A stretch of DNA of 64,000 nucleotides from assembly GCA_902537845.1 (NCBI GenBank), contig CACBDC010000002.1, positions 1 through 64,000 on the forward strand. Direction: 5' to 3'. This document shows, in pieces, positions 31,365-42,450 of the stretch. Both the position numbers and the translations under genes were made by a program. The stretch comes from an uncultured Pelagibacteraceae bacterium (GTDB taxonomy: Bacteria; Pseudomonadota; Alphaproteobacteria; Pelagibacterales; Pelagibacteraceae). Under the pieces are notes generated by a model, which was given only the letters and a program-made list of their open reading frames with translations, did no database searches and had not been told where the DNA came from. The stretch's first letter is position 1. Every line of letters begins with the position of its first letter.

Positions 31365-32457
31365 ATTTAAAAGTAAAAGCAGCAATTATACAATTATAGT
31401 AGGTAATAATTCCCTAAAAGTTTTGCCAAAACGAATAAGATCGCTTTGCCCAAAAACAAAAAAAATAGCTCTAATAATTGATCGAAATATTCCTGTGAAA
31501 TTTAAAAAAGATTTAAAAAAAAAATTAAAAAATTATAACCTTTTATTTTTACCATTCGTTGCAAACGAAAAAAATAAATCACTGCATACAATTAATTTTT
31601 TTCTAAAAATATTGCTGAATAAAAATTTTAACAGATCCGACTTAGTGATTGGTGTTGGTGGTGGTATCACTGGGGATGTAGCGGGTTTTGTAGCGAGTAT
31701 TTTTAAAAGAGGAATTAATTTCATTAATGTTCCCACAACATTACTTGCCCAGGTTGACGCGGCTATAGGAGGAAAAACTGGAGTAAACTCAAGTCATGGA
31801 AAAAATCTTATAGGATCATTCTATCAGCCAAAATTAGTTTTAAGCGACACATCTCTTTTAAATTCTTTATCTAAAAAAGAAATGATTTGTGGTTATGCTG
31901 AAATTTTGAAGCACGCAATTATTAAAGATAAAAAGTTTTTTTATTGGTTGGAAAAAAATAGTAAGTCGATCTTCAATAAAAAAAGTAAAGAGTTAGCTTA
32001 TGCAATTAAAAAAAGCTGTGAAATAAAAATTCATTTCGTAACTCAAGACCTTAACGAAAAAGGTTTAAGAATGACTCTAAATTTCGGTCATACATTTGCT
32101 CATGCTATTGAAGTTAAAAATAATTACTCCAAAAAAATTGCTCATGGGGAAGCTGTTTTATCTGGCATGATTTTAGAAACCAAACTTTCTACTTTAAAGA
32201 ATATTTGCTCACCAAAGACACTAAACCAAATTAAAAATATTTATTTGCAAAATGGTTTGGCTTATACTTTTAAAAAATATTCAAAAAAAAACTCAATTAA
32301 TAATTTAATCACTTATCTTAAAAATGATAAAAAAAATGATGATGACAAAATAAATTTTATTCTCTTGAAAGATATAGGTAAACCTACTTTGCCTAATAAA
32401 AATAAAGTTTCAATACAATATTTAAAAAAGATCAGTAAAATTATTTCTCAATACTAA
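31345..32457 (+). CDS. aroB: 3-dehydroquinate synthase
   Basis: GVGGGITGDVAGFVASIFKRGINFINVPTTLLAQVDAAIGGKTGVN; GHTFAHAIE. Start chosen at ATG 31345. Confidence 0.95.
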   Translation: MKNQEIKFKSKSSNYTIIVGNNSLKVLPKRIRSLCPKTKKIALIIDRNIPVKFKKDLKKKLKNYNLLFLPFVANEKNKSLHTINFFLKILLNKNFNRSDLVIGVGGGITGDVAGFVASIFKRGINFINVPTTLLAQVDAAIGGKTGVNSSHGKNLIGSFYQPKLVLSDTSLLNSLSKKEMICGYAEILKHAIIKDKKFFYWLEKNSKSIFNKKSKELAYAIKKSCEIKIHFVTQDLNEKGLRMTLNFGHTFAHAIEVKNNYSKKIAHGEAVLSGMILETKLSTLKNICSPKTLNQIKNIYLQNGLAYTFKKYSKKNSINNLITYLKNDKKNDDDKINFILLKDIGKPTLPNKNKVSIQYLKKISKIISQY

Positions 32458-32698
32458 TCTCTAAGGCATGAATTTTTGTTTTAAGATCCTGACTTAAAAT
32501 TTTCATTATCATTTTTTGAGCGCTCACTCTTGATATAGAGTTTAAATATAGAGATTTAATCTTCAAATGTAAGTGAAATTTATTTGGAGTAAATGATTTA
32601 TGCCCCCTGTGCTTGTGAGAATTATCAACAATTTTAATGTCCTCAATTTTTATTTGATTATTTATTTTCTCACAAATTTCTTCAAAATAATTTTTCAT
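32441..32698 (-). CDS. BolA family protein
   Basis: VDNSHKHRGHKSFTPNKFHLHLKIKS...SRVSAQKMIMKILSQDLKTKIHALEI. Confidence 0.9.
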   Translation of the reverse strand: MKNYFEEICEKINNQIKIEDIKIVDNSHKHRGHKSFTPNKFHLHLKIKSLYLNSISRVSAQKMIMKILSQDLKTKIHALEISIEK

Positions 32699-32728
32699 TT
32701 TTTTAATTTTACTATATAGAATTATTCA

Positions 32729-33244
32729 ATGAAAATAATTTGTGATTGGGAAAATTGTAATGAAATTGGGGCGTATAAAGCGCCTGTGGAAAAAGATAAT
32801 AGCAAAAAATATAGATTACTTTGTTTAAATCACATTAAAATTTTTAATCGAAATTGGAATTACTTCGAAAATATGAATGACCAAGAAATAGAATTTTTTA
32901 TTAAATCTGACTTAACATGGCATAAATCTACAAAAACTTTTGGATCTTCTGACAACTTTTTCAATATGTTATGGAATAATGCTTTAGATGATAAATTAAA
33001 CATCTTTAAAAGCTCAAATTTTAGAGATTTTAAAAGAACAAAAGTTTCTCAGCAGGATAAAGATGCTTTACAAGTAATGGATTTAAATCAGGATGTTAAA
33101 TGGGAGCAAATACACTCAAAATTCAAAGAACTTGTAAAAAAATACCATCCTGATAAAAACCAAGGAAATAAAAAGTTTGAAGACAAGCTAAAAAAAATTA
33201 CATTGGCTTATAGTCAACTTAAAAAAACTTTAGGAAAAAAATGA
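32729..33244 (+). CDS. J domain-containing protein
   Basis: C-terminal J domain with [31 protein letters not shown]. Confidence 0.9.
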   Translation: MKIICDWENCNEIGAYKAPVEKDNSKKYRLLCLNHIKIFNRNWNYFENMNDQEIEFFIKSDLTWHKSTKTFGSSDNFFNMLWNNALDDKLNIFKSSNFRDFKRTKVSQQDKDALQVMDLNQDVKWEQIHSKFKELVKKYHPDKNQGNKKFEDKLKKITLAYSQLKKTLGKK

Positions 33245-34218
33245 GTTCAGAACAGTTTATACAAAAACCTGATATGAAATTATCAGTCAAACAAACTTTT
33301 GGTTTTGAAAGCGATATGAAGGTTGGTGCTTTCTCGAAGAAAAATGAATATGTTCCAAAAATTGACCCTGATTACAAGTTCGATAAAGATACTACGTTAG
33401 CAATATTGGCTGGTTTCTCTTTTAACAAAAGAGTTTTAATTCAAGGTTATCACGGAACAGGTAAGTCTACTCATATAGAACAAGTGGCTGCAAGACTAAA
33501 TTGGCCATGTGTAAGAGTGAACTTAGACAGTCATATAAGCAGAATTGATTTGATAGGCAAAGACGCAATTATTTTAAAAGATGGGAAGCAGGTTACTAAG
33601 TTTAAAGAAGGTATCTTGCCATGGTCAATTCAAAACCCTGTTGCCCTTGTCTTCGATGAGTATGATGCCGGCAGACCAGATGTAATGTTTGTAATTCAAA
33701 GAATTTTGGAAAGTGATGGTAATTTTACTTTGTTAGATAAAAATAAGGTATTAGAACAACATGATTTTTTCAGAATATTTGCGACCACTAATACAGTAGG
33801 CTTAGGAGATACTACGGGTCTCTATCACGGCACTCAACAAATTAACCAAGGTCAGATGGATAGATGGAATATTGTCTCCACACTAAATTACCTTCCATTT
33901 GAAAAAGAATTAGAAATAGTTTTAGCAAAAAACAAAGATCTTAATAATAAAGATGGGAAGGAACTTCTTTCTAATATGATCAAAGTTGCTGATCTTACAA
34001 GAAAAGGATTTATTAATGGTGATATCTCTACTGTTATGAGTCCTCGTACAGTTTTACATTGGGCAGAGAATACAAGTATTTTTAAAGATCAAGGATATGC
34101 TTTTAGGATTACATTTTTAAATAAATGTGATGAATTAGAGAAAAAAATTATTTCTGAGTATTACCAGAGATGTTTTGGTGAAGATTTACCAGAGTCATCT
34201 ATCAATATCACTTTATAA
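33241..34218 (+). CDS. cobS: AAA+ ATPase, cobaltochelatase CobS-type
   Basis: [66 protein letters not shown]. Confidence 0.92.
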   Translation: MSSEQFIQKPDMKLSVKQTFGFESDMKVGAFSKKNEYVPKIDPDYKFDKDTTLAILAGFSFNKRVLIQGYHGTGKSTHIEQVAARLNWPCVRVNLDSHISRIDLIGKDAIILKDGKQVTKFKEGILPWSIQNPVALVFDEYDAGRPDVMFVIQRILESDGNFTLLDKNKVLEQHDFFRIFATTNTVGLGDTTGLYHGTQQINQGQMDRWNIVSTLNYLPFEKELEIVLAKNKDLNNKDGKELLSNMIKVADLTRKGFINGDISTVMSPRTVLHWAENTSIFKDQGYAFRITFLNKCDELEKKIISEYYQRCFGEDLPESSINITL

Positions 34219-34219
34219 A

Positions 34220-36019
34220 GTGGAAAATAAGAAAGAAAAAATAGCTGATTTTAAAACTGCGATAAGTTCTACAGTAAGATCATTATCTAATTCTGAAAAA
34301 ATCGAAGTTTCTTTTGGCAATGATAATTCCAAATCTGGAACAAACTCAATTAGACTGCCAGAACTAAGCCCTGTTAATAATAAATTAAATTATAATCAAA
34401 TAAGAGCGATAGCAGATTCAAAATCCTTGAGACATAGATTCTCTAATCCAAAAGTATTTAAACAATATGAGCCGGAAGGAAATATATCTAAACAGTTATA
34501 TAGTATTTCAGAAAAAATTAGATGTGAAAAAATTGGAACTAGCTATTTTAAAGGAGTAAAAAACAATATTGAAACTTTTTACCAAGATAGAGTAAATAAC
34601 TTAGATCTTAAAAGCAGTGAAGATAAAATTATTGAGTCTTTTGAAAATTATTTGAGAACAAAATTTCTTGATTTTAAAAGTAACGTTCAAATCGACAAAA
34701 AACTAAAATCATACAAAAAGGATTTAAATGAGAAATTTAAAAGTAAGATCAGTCAATTAAATGAATTTACCTTAAATCAAGAAAAATTTAATTCTCTTAT
34801 TTCTGAGCTTATTGCAAATATGAATCTCGATGAAAATCTAGATGAGGAGGAAAAAAAAGATGATGAAAAAAATAACGATGATAAACAAAATAAACCAGAT
34901 AATCATGAAAAACAGGCAAAAGAAAAAGCGGATAAGCAAGAGGAAATGTCTATAGACTCTACCATGCCAGATCTTGAAAATGAAGCTAAGGAATCAGACC
35001 AGGCTGAGGAAAATATTGAAATAGAAGACAGTTCTAAACAAGATTTAAGAAAAAAAGGGAAAAGTGCTTTAGGTGACTTAAATTATAAAACCTACACTGA
35101 AGAATTTGATGAAATTATTAAAGCTGAGGAATTGGAGAATACTGAAGAACTTACTAGACTAAGAAAAAATTTAGATCAGCAATTATTACAACTAAAAAAT
35201 TTCATTTCTAAACTTGCAAACAAGTTGCAAAGAAAACTTTTGGCCAAACAAAATAGATCTTGGAATTTCGACCTTGAGGAAGGTTTATTAGATACATCAA
35301 AATTGCCAAGAATAATTATGGATCCATTTAATTCTTTATCTTTTAAAAAAGAAAAAGATATTGAGTTCAAAGATACATTAGTAACAATTTTAATTGATAA
35401 CTCTGGTTCAATGAGAGGTAAACCAATTTCAGTAGCAGCAATCTGCGCTGATATATTATCAAGGACGTTAGAAAGATGTGCAGTCAAAGTAGAAATACTT
35501 GGCTTTACTACAAAACATTGGAAAGGAGGATCTTCTAGAGAAAAATGGATGAAAAATAATAAACCAACTTTACCAGGAAGATTAAATGATCTTAGACACA
35601 TTATTTATAAATCAGCGGACACACCTTGGAGACAAGCTAAAAATAATATGGGTCTAATGCTTAAAGAGGGGTTATTAAAAGAAAACATTGATGGTGAGGC
35701 ACTTAAATGGGCTTACAATAAAATGAATAGAAGAAAAGAAGAAAGAAAAATCCTTATGGTTATCTCAGATGGGGCTCCAGTGGATGACTCTACTTTGTCA
35801 ACGAATACAAGTGACTATCTTGAGTCTAACCTAAAAAAAACAGTCAAATGGATTGAGAATAAAACAAACATTGAATTATTAGCTATTGGTATTGGTCATG
35901 ATGTTACAAGATACTATAATCAAGCTGTAAAAATTACAGATGTTCAGGATTTAGGTGATGTAATGATAAATCAGCTAACTGATCTATTTGTCGAAAAAAA
36001 TAAAAAAACAATTCACTAA
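34220..36019 (+). CDS. cobT: VWA-domain protein, cobaltochelatase CobT-type
   Basis: [48 protein letters not shown]; acidic/Lys-rich linker. Likely GTG start at 34220 just after cobS stop. Confidence 0.9.
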   Translation: MENKKEKIADFKTAISSTVRSLSNSEKIEVSFGNDNSKSGTNSIRLPELSPVNNKLNYNQIRAIADSKSLRHRFSNPKVFKQYEPEGNISKQLYSISEKIRCEKIGTSYFKGVKNNIETFYQDRVNNLDLKSSEDKIIESFENYLRTKFLDFKSNVQIDKKLKSYKKDLNEKFKSKISQLNEFTLNQEKFNSLISELIANMNLDENLDEEEKKDDEKNNDDKQNKPDNHEKQAKEKADKQEEMSIDSTMPDLENEAKESDQAEENIEIEDSSKQDLRKKGKSALGDLNYKTYTEEFDEIIKAEELENTEELTRLRKNLDQQLLQLKNFISKLANKLQRKLLAKQNRSWNFDLEEGLLDTSKLPRIIMDPFNSLSFKKEKDIEFKDTLVTILIDNSGSMRGKPISVAAICADILSRTLERCAVKVEILGFTTKHWKGGSSREKWMKNNKPTLPGRLNDLRHIIYKSADTPWRQAKNNMGLMLKEGLLKENIDGEALKWAYNKMNRRKEERKILMVISDGAPVDDSTLSTNTSDYLESNLKKTVKWIENKTNIELLAIGIGHDVTRYYNQAVKITDVQDLGDVMINQLTDLFVEKNKKTIH

Positions 36020-36591
36020 TTCTTTATTTCTGAAACCGAACTTTCAGAAAAGTCTTTTATTTTGTTAATTAGTAATCTAAATGGAATTAACATTGCCAGT
36101 GCTATAAATAGCTTAACGGCTAAATCTCCGAAAGCTAAAGTCACCCAAGGTATTCCTGTTGCATAAAAAGCAATTGAAAAAAATAGTAATGTATCTGTTA
36201 CAGATCCAATTATTGATGATACAAGAGGAGCTACATACCATATTTTTTTTCTTAAAGAGTTAAAGATTTGAATATCTAAGTTTTGAGCAATAAAAAATGC
36301 AACACCGGAGCCGACAGCGATCCTAATAGAAATAATATCTGAAAAATTAGTCGATACAAATATTGTGAGGAGCACTCCAATAGTAAAACCAATATATACA
36401 ATTTTTCTCGCAACCAATTTGCCGTAAGCGCGGTTTGCTAAATCTGTGATTAAAAAAGTTATCGGGTAACTAAAAGCACCATAAGTTAAGATTTCATTTA
36501 ATCCAAAATATTGGATTGGAAACTGAACTAAATAGTTTGAGAGAACTACAACCAAACCCATTAGTAGGGAGAGTTTATAAAATAAATTCAT
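36016..36591 (-). CDS. Queuosine precursor transporter (YhhQ/VUT family)
   Basis: Multi-[46 protein letters not shown]. Confidence 0.85.
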   Translation of the reverse strand: MNLFYKLSLLMGLVVVLSNYLVQFPIQYFGLNEILTYGAFSYPITFLITDLANRAYGKLVARKIVYIGFTIGVLLTIFVSTNFSDIISIRIAVGSGVAFFIAQNLDIQIFNSLRKKIWYVAPLVSSIIGSVTDTLLFFSIAFYATGIPWVTLAFGDLAVKLFIALAMLIPFRLLINKIKDFSESSVSEIKN

Positions 36592-36598
36592 TTTTGAA

Positions 36599-36877
36599 TT
36601 ATGATTTTGCTGAAATTGATGCTTTAATCTTTTTAACTTTTTTTGATAGTTTAGCGTTTTTTGCTGATATTAAAAACTTGTCCAAACCCCCTTTGAAGTC
36701 GACAGTTCTAAGCGCAGCGTTCGCTACATTTAATTTGATATCCTTTTTTAAGATATCGCTTCTAAATGTGACTTTCTTTAAATTGGGCAAAAACCTTCTT
36801 TTAGTTTTATTTTTCGCGTGACTAACGTTGTGACCTTTTAAGGGTGATATTCCTGTCAATTCACATTTTTTAGACAT
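36599..36877 (-). CDS. rpmB: 50S ribosomal protein L28
   Basis: MSKKCELTGISPLKGHNVSHAKNKTKRRFLPNLKKVTF. Confidence 0.96.
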   Translation of the reverse strand: MSKKCELTGISPLKGHNVSHAKNKTKRRFLPNLKKVTFRSDILKKDIKLNVANAALRTVDFKGGLDKFLISAKNAKLSKKVKKIKASISAKS

Positions 36878-36917
36878 AATTTTTCCACGTGTTATATAGT
36901 TCTTGTAGACCTAAGGG

Positions 36918-37964
36918 TCAAGCGTTAATTCCAACTGCTTCACTTATATTTTTGAGATTTTCTTTTTTTAAAATTGATATTAAGTCTTTCTTTATTTCTT
37001 TAACAATTCCCGGCCCTTTGTATACCATGCCTGTATATAATTGCACAGCATCGGCACCTGCTGATATTTTTTCAAAAGCACTTTCACCAGAATCTACTCC
37101 TCCAACTCCTATTATCTTAATCTTACCTTTGGTTTCTTTGTAGAATTTTTTAATTAAATTTGTCGAAATATCTTTAAGTGGTTGTCCTGATAACCCTCCA
37201 GTTTCGTGTTTTTTAACATCGAAAAGATTATCGCGATTACTATCTGTTGTATTGGAAACTATTATACCTTGTATTTTATGGATACTTACTAAGTCTACTA
37301 TTTTACCAATTTCATTATCATTAATATCTGGTGAAATTTTTATTGCTATCGGACAATCAATTTTTTTTTCTTTTATGATTTTGTTTATTCCAGATAAAAG
37401 TTTTTTCATCTCCTCTTGATCATGAAAATTTCTCAAACCCTCAGTGTTCGGGGAGGAGATATTAATTGTTATATATCCGGCGTGCATTGCAAGTCTTGAA
37501 AGGCAAATATAATAATCATCCTCTTTATTTTTTGTTTCTTTGTTCGGACCAATGTTAATTCCCAATAAGCCATCTGGGTCATTATTTGATATTCTTTTTG
37601 AAACAGTTTCTGACCCATGATTATTAAATCCAAGACGATTTATTAGCGCTTGATCTTTCTCTAATCGAAATATTCTTGGTTTAGGATTTCCCAATTGCTG
37701 TTTTGGAGTAACAGTGCCTACCTCAATAAAACCGAAACCAAATTTAAAAAGAGAATTGTAGACTTCAGCACTTTTATCAAAACCAGCTGCTAAACCTATC
37801 GGATTTGGAATTGTTTTTCCTAAAAGACTTATCTCAAGCATTTCTTCGCTTTCAACATTAAAAAAACTTTTTGGAAGAATATTTGCTTTCAAAGATTTAA
37901 TAGCTAGATCATGAGCTACTTCTGGATCTAATGAAAATATATAAGGTCTTAAAATTGAAAACAT
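36918..37964 (-). CDS. pyrD: Dihydroorotate dehydrogenase (quinone)
   Basis: NPIGLAAGFDKSAEVYNSLFKFGFGFIEVGTVTPKQQLGNPKPRIFRL; NISSPNTEGLR; GVGGVDSGESAFEKISAGADAVQLYTGM. Confidence 0.95.
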   Translation of the reverse strand: MFSILRPYIFSLDPEVAHDLAIKSLKANILPKSFFNVESEEMLEISLLGKTIPNPIGLAAGFDKSAEVYNSLFKFGFGFIEVGTVTPKQQLGNPKPRIFRLEKDQALINRLGFNNHGSETVSKRISNNDPDGLLGINIGPNKETKNKEDDYYICLSRLAMHAGYITINISSPNTEGLRNFHDQEEMKKLLSGINKIIKEKKIDCPIAIKISPDINDNEIGKIVDLVSIHKIQGIIVSNTTDSNRDNLFDVKKHETGGLSGQPLKDISTNLIKKFYKETKGKIKIIGVGGVDSGESAFEKISAGADAVQLYTGMVYKGPGIVKEIKKDLISILKKENLKNISEAVGINA

Positions 37965-39532
37965 TAATTATTACTTATTTTATCTTTCATTAACTCAATT
38001 GTCTCCTTCAATCCAAAGAAACTGACAAAATACCCCATCCTAGGTCCGTTTTCCTCTCCAAATACTACTTCATAAATTAATTTAAACCAGTCTCTTAGGT
38101 TTTTATCATATCCATTTTCTTTACCAGTTGCATAAACAATTGTTTGAATTTCCTCTGGTTTTAAATTTTGTTTAATTTCAGATAATTTTGTAACAAGATT
38201 TTCTAATGCTTTTTTTTCATTTGCTGAAGGTTTTTTAAATTTTTTATTCGGTTCAACTTTATCTTTAAAGTAATTAATTGCGAACTCAGTTAATCCATCT
38301 AATATAGGGTAATCTTTCGGTTTTATTTCTTTATGAAATCTATTTATAAACTTCCACAAAATTTCTTTATTATCGGCATTACTGGAACCAACTAAATTTA
38401 ATAGCATCGAAAAAGGCATGACGACTTTCTCCTCTGGGGGCTTTCCATTATGCACATGCCAAACTGGATTTAAAATTTGATCTTTTTCTTTTTGACTTGG
38501 ATATTTTTCAATACTTGTTAAATATTCATCAACTGTTTTAGGCACAACTTCTGCATAGAGTTTTTTTGCTCTTTTTGGATTAGGGTACATATATAAAGAC
38601 AAGCTTTCTGGTGATGCATATCTAAGCCATTGTTCAATGGAAATCCCATTTCCTTTTGACTTTGATATTTTTTCTCCTTTTTCGTCTAAAAAAAGTTCAT
38701 AAGCAAAACCATTTGGAGGATTTTTTCCAAGAATTTTACAAATCTTATTTGATAAAATGGCACTCTCGGTTAAATCTTTACCGTACATTTCAAAATCAAC
38801 ATCGAAAGTGAACCATCTCATTGCCCAATCAACTTTCCACTGAAGCTTAGCATTTCCGTTTAAAATACTTGTTTCTATTTTTTCTCCATTATTATCAAAA
38901 ACTGCCGTGCCAGTTTTCTTGTCTACCTCTAATAATGGTATTTCAAGTACTATTCCAGATTTTGGGCAAATTGGTAAAAATGGACAGTATGTTTTTCTTC
39001 TTTCCTCTCTTAAAGTTGGTAAAATAATATTCATCACCTCTTCATATTTTTCAGCAACTCTTAATAATGATTTATTAAAAACTCCATTTTTATAATTTTC
39101 TGTTGAACTTTTGAAAGTGAATTTAAATTTAAATTTATTCAAAAATTCTTTTAGCATCTCATTATTATGCTCTCCAAAACTATTAAATTTTTTAAAAGGA
39201 TCAGGAATGTCTGTTAAGGGTTTACCTAGATTATCTTTTAAAACTTTATCGTTAGGAATATTATCAGGGACTTTTCTTAAACCATCCATGTCATCAGAAA
39301 AAGTAATAAGCTCATGATCAATATTTTCTATGTGATTTAAAGCATTGATCATCATAGTAGTCCTGGCTATTTCTCCAAATGTTCCTATATGAGGTAAACC
39401 ACTTGGTCCATATCCGGTTTGAAAAGTAATTTTACCCTTTTTTTTTATGATATCTTTTCTATCTTTTAAAAGCTTTCTAATTTCAACAAATGGCCAGGAC
39501 GAAGTAGATTGAATTAAGTTATTATTCAGCAT
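37964..39532 (-). CDS. lysS: Lysyl-tRNA synthetase, class I
   Basis: TGYGPSGLPHIGTFGEIARTTMM (HIGH-like) and EKISKSKGNGISIEQWL (KMSKS-like): class I LysRS. Confidence 0.94.
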   Translation of the reverse strand: MLNNNLIQSTSSWPFVEIRKLLKDRKDIIKKKGKITFQTGYGPSGLPHIGTFGEIARTTMMINALNHIENIDHELITFSDDMDGLRKVPDNIPNDKVLKDNLGKPLTDIPDPFKKFNSFGEHNNEMLKEFLNKFKFKFTFKSSTENYKNGVFNKSLLRVAEKYEEVMNIILPTLREERRKTYCPFLPICPKSGIVLEIPLLEVDKKTGTAVFDNNGEKIETSILNGNAKLQWKVDWAMRWFTFDVDFEMYGKDLTESAILSNKICKILGKNPPNGFAYELFLDEKGEKISKSKGNGISIEQWLRYASPESLSLYMYPNPKRAKKLYAEVVPKTVDEYLTSIEKYPSQKEKDQILNPVWHVHNGKPPEEKVVMPFSMLLNLVGSSNADNKEILWKFINRFHKEIKPKDYPILDGLTEFAINYFKDKVEPNKKFKKPSANEKKALENLVTKLSEIKQNLKPEEIQTIVYATGKENGYDKNLRDWFKLIYEVVFGEENGPRMGYFVSFFGLKETIELMKDKISNN

Positions 39533-39625
39533 AGTACAGGTTTATTAAATTTTATATGCAAAATACAGATATAATTACTACATATTAAGTTGAATTTTGA
39601 AACTATTTAAATAATCTCGTTTTTA

Positions 39626-41074
39626 ATGGCTAGCAACAAAACAGTTTTTTTCTTAATCGGAATATTGCTCATAGTGTTGGGGCTTTCAATGTTGGCGCCT
39701 TACTCTATGCAAGTTTTATATAAAGAAAATAGCCACAGTTTTATATCATCCTCTTTCGTAACAATATTTATTGGAATTTTATGTATATTGGCTAATCTAG
39801 ATAAAGATTTAAAATTAAATCTTAGACAAACTTTTCTATTCTCAACTCTTGCTTGGGTGACAGTCGCAATTTTTGGTAGCTTACCATTTATATTATCCAG
39901 TCAAACATTTTCATTTAGTGACGCTTTTTTTGAGAGTATGTCAGGCATAACAACTACAGGAGCTACGATTATATCGGATTTAGATAATAGCCCAAAAAGC
40001 ATTCTTTTATGGAGAGCTATTATGCAATGGCTTGGAGGTATAGGTATTGTCGTAATGGCAATAACAATTTTACCATTACTAAAGGTTGGTGGCATGCAAC
40101 TTTTTAAAATGGAAGGTCCAGATAGCACGGAAAAAATTTTACCTAGAACTATTGAAGTGGCAACCATCATAATTTCAACCTATATAATTCTTACTCTATT
40201 TTGTGGTTTTTTTTATTGGATATTTGGAATGTCAATATTTGACAGCATTTGTCACGCGATGACAACTATAGCAACTGGTGGTTTTTCAACTCATAATGAC
40301 TCGATTGGTTTTTTTAAAAATTCGAATATAGAAATTGTAGCAAGCATATTTATTATTTTGGGGAGCATACCCTTTATATCTTATTTAAAATTTTCTCAGG
40401 GAAATAAAAAAATATTTTTTCAAGATGTTCAAATTAAAGGTTTGCTATATCTTTTGACTTTATCAATATTAATTATGTTCATATACTTATTGTTCATAAA
40501 TTATGAGAGTAATTTATTTGAAAAAATAAGAATTTCTTCATTCAACGTCATTTCTATTTTATCAGGCACAGGGTACGTAACTGACGATTTTGGTCTATGG
40601 GGAAAATTTTCTTTAATTTTTTTCTTATTCTTGATGTTTATCGGCGGATGTGCAGGATCAACAGCATGTGGAATAAAGATTTTTAGATTACAAATGCTTT
40701 TAATTTTTCTTAAAAATCAAGTGAAAAAATTAATTTATCCAAATAGCGTAATCATAACTAAGTATAACAACCAAAAAATTTCAGATGACTTTATTAGATC
40801 TGTAATTATCTTTATTTTCTCTTTTTTATTTATTTTTTTAATTATCGCAATGCTACTTTCAATAAGTGGATTAGATTTTGTTACCTCAATATCTGGTGCT
40901 GCTAGTTCAATCTCGAATGTTGGCCCTGGTTTAGGTGAAATAATTGGGCCTGATGGTAATTACAAAAATTTACCAGATTTATCAAAATGGATCTTAGCAA
41001 CAGGAATGTTACTTGGTAGATTAGAGCTATTTGCAGTTCTCGTTCTTTTCTTTCCATCTTTTTGGAGAAATTGA
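39626..41074 (+). CDS. trkH: Trk-type K+ transporter membrane subunit
   Basis: FFESMSGITTTGATII, MQWLGGIGIVVMAI, GGCAGSTACGIKIFR. Confidence 0.93.
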   Translation: MASNKTVFFLIGILLIVLGLSMLAPYSMQVLYKENSHSFISSSFVTIFIGILCILANLDKDLKLNLRQTFLFSTLAWVTVAIFGSLPFILSSQTFSFSDAFFESMSGITTTGATIISDLDNSPKSILLWRAIMQWLGGIGIVVMAITILPLLKVGGMQLFKMEGPDSTEKILPRTIEVATIIISTYIILTLFCGFFYWIFGMSIFDSICHAMTTIATGGFSTHNDSIGFFKNSNIEIVASIFIILGSIPFISYLKFSQGNKKIFFQDVQIKGLLYLLTLSILIMFIYLLFINYESNLFEKIRISSFNVISILSGTGYVTDDFGLWGKFSLIFFLFLMFIGGCAGSTACGIKIFRLQMLLIFLKNQVKKLIYPNSVIITKYNNQKISDDFIRSVIIFIFSFLFIFLIIAMLLSISGLDFVTSISGAASSISNVGPGLGEIIGPDGNYKNLPDLSKWILATGMLLGRLELFAVLVLFFPSFWRN

Positions 41075-41076
41075 TT

Positions 41077-42450
41077 ATGGAAATTTATAAAAAACAAACT
41101 TTAGCTGAAACATTCTCCGTTTATTTTGATCGTAGAATGATAAAAATATTATTACTTGGTGCAATAAGCGGTTTTCCGTGGGTTATAATTGGAAGCAGTC
41201 TAAGCCTTTGGTTAAAAGAAGACGGTTTAAGTAGAAGTACAATTGGATGGGCTGGATTAATATTTGCTGTATATGCTTTTAATTATCTGTGGGCTCCAAT
41301 TGTAGATAGAATTAAAATTCCTTGGTTAACAAAAAAATTAGGTCATAGACGCGGATGGATAGTAACCATGCAAACTATAATACTTTTAAGTTTAGTTTGC
41401 TGGAGTTTAGTAAACCCGACTGCTAATTTGACACTAGTTATAAGTATTGGTCTTATAATTGCAATTGCTTCCGCTACTCAAGACATTACAGTTGATGCTT
41501 TAAGGATTGAACAAATCGGAGAGACTGAGGGTAAGGCAATGCAAGCTGGTGCTGCTATGGCAGTGGTGGGTTGGTGGACTGGATATAAATTAGGTGGGAT
41601 GGTCGCGCTGAATACTGCTGAATTTTTACAAAATTCTGGTTTTGAAAACTACTGGCAATTAACCTTTTTAGTTTTGGGGATTTTTATTATTATTTGCAAT
41701 ATTGGATTAATGTTCATCAATGAACCCCAACCGACGGATAGGACTGAAATCCAAAGACAAAATGATAAGATAATTCAAGATAAAATAGGTAAATCGAATT
41801 TCATAACAAAAATAATAGCTTGGTTAACTGGGACCGTTATTGGCCCAGTGGTAAGTTTTTTTAAAAAAAATGGTTTCAATGTTGCGATTGCAATATTAGG
41901 TTTTGTTTTTCTTTTTAAAATTGGTGAGGCTTTCCTCGGTAGAATGTCTGTAATTTTTTATAAGGAAATAGGCTTTACAAAGTCTGACATCGCTCTCTAT
42001 TCGAAAGGTCTAGGTTGGATTACCACTGTAATTTTTACTCTACTAGGTGGACTTTTCGCAATCAGGTCTGGCGTTATAAAAGCCATGTTTTTATCAGGAA
42101 TATTAATGGCTGCTACAAACTTGTTATTTTCATTATTAGCTTGGTCAGGAAAATCTGAATGGTTATTTGCTATTGCTGTTATATTTGACGATATGGCTGC
42201 TGCATTTGCTACAGTTGCTTTCGTTGCATTCATTTCAATGTTAGTAGACAGAACTTATACTGCTACACAGTATGCTTTACTTGCGTCAATTGGAACTGCA
42301 GGAAGAACTACCTTGGCTTCGTCCTCAGGAGCTCTAGTTGATTGGCTCAATGGTGATTGGGGAATATTCTTTATCATCACTGCAGTGATGGTAATTCCAT
42401 CTTTGATATTTCTATATTTGATAAAAGATAAGCTAAATTTAAATGATTAA
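41077..42450 (+). CDS. MFS transporter, AmpG-like
   Basis: LLGAISGFPWVIIGSSLSLWLKEDGLSRSTIGWAGLIFAVYAFNYLWAPIVDRI; TQDITVDALRIE. ATG at 41077 preferred over TTG 41062. Confidence 0.88.
   Translation: MEIYKKQTLAETFSVYFDRRMIKILLLGAISGFPWVIIGSSLSLWLKEDGLSRSTIGWAGLIFAVYAFNYLWAPIVDRIKIPWLTKKLGHRRGWIVTMQTIILLSLVCWSLVNPTANLTLVISIGLIIAIASATQDITVDALRIEQIGETEGKAMQAGAAMAVVGWWTGYKLGGMVALNTAEFLQNSGFENYWQLTFLVLGIFIIICNIGLMFINEPQPTDRTEIQRQNDKIIQDKIGKSNFITKIIAWLTGTVIGPVVSFFKKNGFNVAIAILGFVFLFKIGEAFLGRMSVIFYKEIGFTKSDIALYSKGLGWITTVIFTLLGGLFAIRSGVIKAMFLSGILMAATNLLFSLLAWSGKSEWLFAIAVIFDDMAAAFATVAFVAFISMLVDRTYTATQYALLASIGTAGRTTLASSSGALVDWLNGDWGIFFIITAVMVIPSLIFLYLIKDKLNLND

Noticed and set aside
35176-35601. 141-aa minus-strand ORF inside cobT
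   Set aside because: Fully antisense to a well-supported CobT VWA domain; no recognisable motif; typical shadow ORF.
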